Source of the DNA: CAILHX01 sp964511385
GTDB taxonomy: Bacteria > Pseudomonadota > Gammaproteobacteria > Burkholderiales > Methylophilaceae
DNA length: 64,000 nt
Assembly: GCA_964511385.1 (NCBI GenBank)
Contig: CAZEFE010000003.1
Location: forward strand, 243,646-307,645
Direction of reading: 5' to 3'
Below the pieces are notes generated by a model. That model was not told the DNA's origin. It saw nothing but the letters and a program-made list of their open reading frames with translations, and did not search any database. This document shows, piece after piece, positions 62,107 to 64,000 of this stretch. Each line of letters starts with the position of its first letter. The first letter of the stretch is position 1. The position numbers and the translations under genes were made by a program.

Positions 62107-64000
62107 ATGGCGTCTGTTTTTAATAATTTTGCAAGTCAAACTGCAATTGAAAATACTGCAAACGTCTTAGGTACGGGCCTTTCATTCAACGTGTTAACGG
62201 AAGAGTTATTTAATATAAGCAATTTAACCAACGTAAGCGTTGCCTCAACAAGTGTAAAAACATCAAGCGAAATATCTGGAAGACTGTCAAACGGTGATTT
62301 CTTTCATTTTTATGGAAGTCACTTGAACGGTTATCCAGCAACCATCACCGAGTTTGACCTAGCACCCTTAAGTTCAAGCTTTAGTCTTCAGGTGTATGGT
62401 TCAGTCACACTTATATCAGACACACTTATAAGCGGTGGATTTAACAAATTTGTTGCCACATCAGGGTCATTACGGCTAACAGTCAATGGATATTTTCCTG
62501 TCAGCGGAATTGACTCTATTAGCAGCGTAAGAGTCGAGAATGGCAATACAGTTTTTCTTCTGTCAGGGAATCTATCTGATTATGGCGGTGTAGTTTCTGG
62601 AAATATCAACGCTCTCAGTTTGTCTTCAGCAGCGGGTACGATTGATGTCACGGGGCTAAACTTGGATTTCAACTCTTTCGAGAGTCAATCAACATTTACA
62701 GATATCCTTTCAGTTGCATTAAGTGGGAACGATTCCATATCTGGCTCGGACACAAATGACTCACTCCAAGGTTTTTCGGGTTTAGATACCTTAACAGGGC
62801 AAGCTGGCAATGACACCCTGGATGGTGGTTTTGGTGCAGACACCATGATTGGTGGGCTAGGTAATGACATGTACTTCGTAGACAACGCAAGTGATATTGT
62901 CGTAGAGAATTTCAATGAAGGAACAGACACTGTTCAAGCGTCTATCAGTTACACCCTGGGAGCGAATGTAGAAAATATTGCGTTGACAGGTAGTGCAAAT
63001 ATAAATGCTACAGGGAATAGCCTGAATAATTTCATTTTTGGGAATACAGGGAACAATGTCCTAACCGGTGGATTAGGCAATGACAGCTATTTGGTGGATA
63101 CCGTTGGGGATGTGGTAGTAGAGAGCGCAAACCAAGGTACAGACATGGTTCTGTCGTACATCAATTACACGCTGGGTTCTAATCTTGAATACCTTGCTTT
63201 GATTGGTAACGCCAACATTAATGGTACGGGCAACACGCTTGATAATGTCATCCTGGGGAATGCAGGAATTAACATTTTGGATGGGGGCGCTGGCAATGAT
63301 GTGCTGGACGGAGGCGCTGGCAACGACACGCTGATAGGCGGGCTGGGCAACGACAGCTACCTTGTTGACAGCCTGGGCGACATCATCGTCGAAAACATAG
63401 GAGAAGGCAGCGATGATGTGCAAACCACCATCAGCGGCTACACGCTCGCTGCCAACCTGGAGAACCTCACCCTGCTGGGCAGCGTCATCCAAGGCAGAGG
63501 CAACAATCTCGACAACACCATCACTGGCAATGCCGCGGACAACATCATCAACGGCTTTGGCGGCAACGACACGTTGATAGGTGGATTAGGCAACGACAGC
63601 TACGCCGTCGACAGCCTGGGCGACATCATCATCGAGAACATAGGAGAAGGTAGCGACAAGGTTTACACCTACATCAACAACTACACCCTGGGCGCGAACC
63701 TCGAACAACTGATCCTGACCGGCACGATAGCCAACGGCAACGGCAACAACCTCGACAACATCCTCACCGGCAACGCCGCCGACAACGTCCTGGACGGAGG
63801 CGCTGGCAACGACACGCTGATCGGCGGGTTAGGCAACGACAGCTACCGCATAGACAGCCTGGGCGACGTCATCACCGAGAACGTCGGCGAAGGCAGCGAT
63901 GATGTGCAAACCACCATCAGCGGCTACACGCTGGCTGCCAACGTCGAGAACCTCACCCTGCTGGGCAGCGTCATCCAAGGCAAAGGCAACAATCTCGACA
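62107..64000 (+). CDS. RTX (haemolysin-type calcium-binding) repeat protein, partial
   Basis: An open frame from ATG 62107 to the right edge, 631 codons without stop. The first 220 or so residues are a beta-rich, T/S/N-rich domain that I do not recognise. From about residue 225 glycine-aspartate nonapeptides occur (AGNDTLDGGFGADTMIGGLG), alternating with a module of SYTLGANVENI and GNNLDN type. Units of 72, 90, 81 and 81 residues can be traced between successive L-G-N-D-x-Y. Such proteins bind calcium and leave by type I secretion; the divergent ABC/HlyD pair is the likely exporter. The C-terminus and any enzyme domain lie outside. Confidence 0.9.
   Translation, partial: MASVFNNFASQTAIENTANVLGTGLSFNVLTEELFNISNLTNVSVASTSVKTSSEISGRLSNGDFFHFYGSHLNGYPATITEFDLAPLSSSFSLQVYGSVTLISDTLISGGFNKFVATSGSLRLTVNGYFPVSGIDSISSVRVENGNTVFLLSGNLSDYGGVVSGNINALSLSSAAGTIDVTGLNLDFNSFESQSTFTDILSVALSGNDSISGSDTNDSLQGFSGLDTLTGQAGNDTLDGGFGADTMIGGLGNDMYFVDNASDIVVENFNEGTDTVQASISYTLGANVENIALTGSANINATGNSLNNFIFGNTGNNVLTGGLGNDSYLVDTVGDVVVESANQGTDMVLSYINYTLGSNLEYLALIGNANINGTGNTLDNVILGNAGINILDGGAGNDVLDGGAGNDTLIGGLGNDSYLVDSLGDIIVENIGEGSDDVQTTISGYTLAANLENLTLLGSVIQGRGNNLDNTITGNAADNIINGFGGNDTLIGGLGNDSYAVDSLGDIIIENIGEGSDKVYTYINNYTLGANLEQLILTGTIANGNGNNLDNILTGNAADNVLDGGAGNDTLIGGLGNDSYRIDSLGDVITENVGEGSDDVQTTISGYTLAANVENLTLLGSVIQGKGNNLD
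63343..64000 (+). repeat. Tandem 243-bp repeats within the RTX gene
   Basis: Units beginning at 63343, 63586 and 63829 are each 243 bp (81 codons) apart. The first and third are almost identical (for example around 63403-63530 and 63889-64000), more so than the second. Upstream units beginning at 62857 and 63073 differ in length and sequence. Confidence 0.85.

Noticed and set aside
62850..64000. Regular repeats suggesting a CRISPR array or satellite
   Set aside because: Units are 216-270 bp, multiples of three, and encode GGxGND repeats in one open frame; they are protein repeats.

Overview
The window is chromosomal DNA from a Gram-negative bacterium, most likely a betaproteobacterium of the Nitrosomonadales/Gallionellales type (inferred from protein style and gene order; no species is claimed). 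It spans the replication-origin region. On the minus strand lie rpmH-rnpA-yidD-yidC-mnmE and mnmG-rsmG-parA (parA is cut by the left edge). On the plus strand lie dnaA-dnaN-gyrB. DnaA boxes sit in the rpmH/dnaA and dnaA/dnaN spacers, and three parS-like 16-mers lie in the first 22 kb, so the ParABS partition system and oriC are together, as is usual.

From 13 to 27 kb there is a lytic transglycosylase, a cfa operon, and a FixLJ-like two-component pair followed by a nitroreductase, an APH/AAA two-domain kinase, a zinc alcohol dehydrogenase and a short-chain dehydrogenase (a possible low-oxygen or redox-stress block). Then come yicC, rph, a YkgJ-type cysteine-cluster protein, dispersed palindromic repeats beside a NERD-domain gene, and thiC under a TPP riboswitch with a hairpin that appears to hide the thiC ribosome binding site.

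From 27 to 42.7 kb an eight-gene operon (DUF2269, SDR, DUF4260, two flavodoxin-fold oxidoreductases, TetR, RND adaptor, RND pump) starts at a near-consensus promoter overlapped by a palindrome. It is followed by pcm-like/tolC/isochorismatase-like genes, a GST, waaA, and a split class II ribonucleotide reductase (nrdJa/nrdJb) preceded by an NrdR-box palindrome. The 510-base gap after nrdJb holds a structured leader, a possible 28-residue hydrophobic peptide and a good terminator.

From 43 to 64 kb the content is accessory: a KTSC-domain protein beside an RtcB-type RNA ligase paralogue, a PilZ protein and a large GGDEF-EAL protein (cyclic-di-GMP signalling), a sugar kinase, a stand-alone pqqA with its own terminator and a perfect inverted repeat upstream, cupin and DUF4186 genes, a quinone oxidoreductase, a methyltransferase, an M18 aminopeptidase, a SUV3-like RNA helicase, and a SulP-STAS-cNMP-binding transporter. 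The window ends with a type I secretion ABC/HlyD pair divergent from a large RTX repeat protein that runs off the right edge. No rRNA, tRNA, CRISPR array or insertion sequence was recognised.
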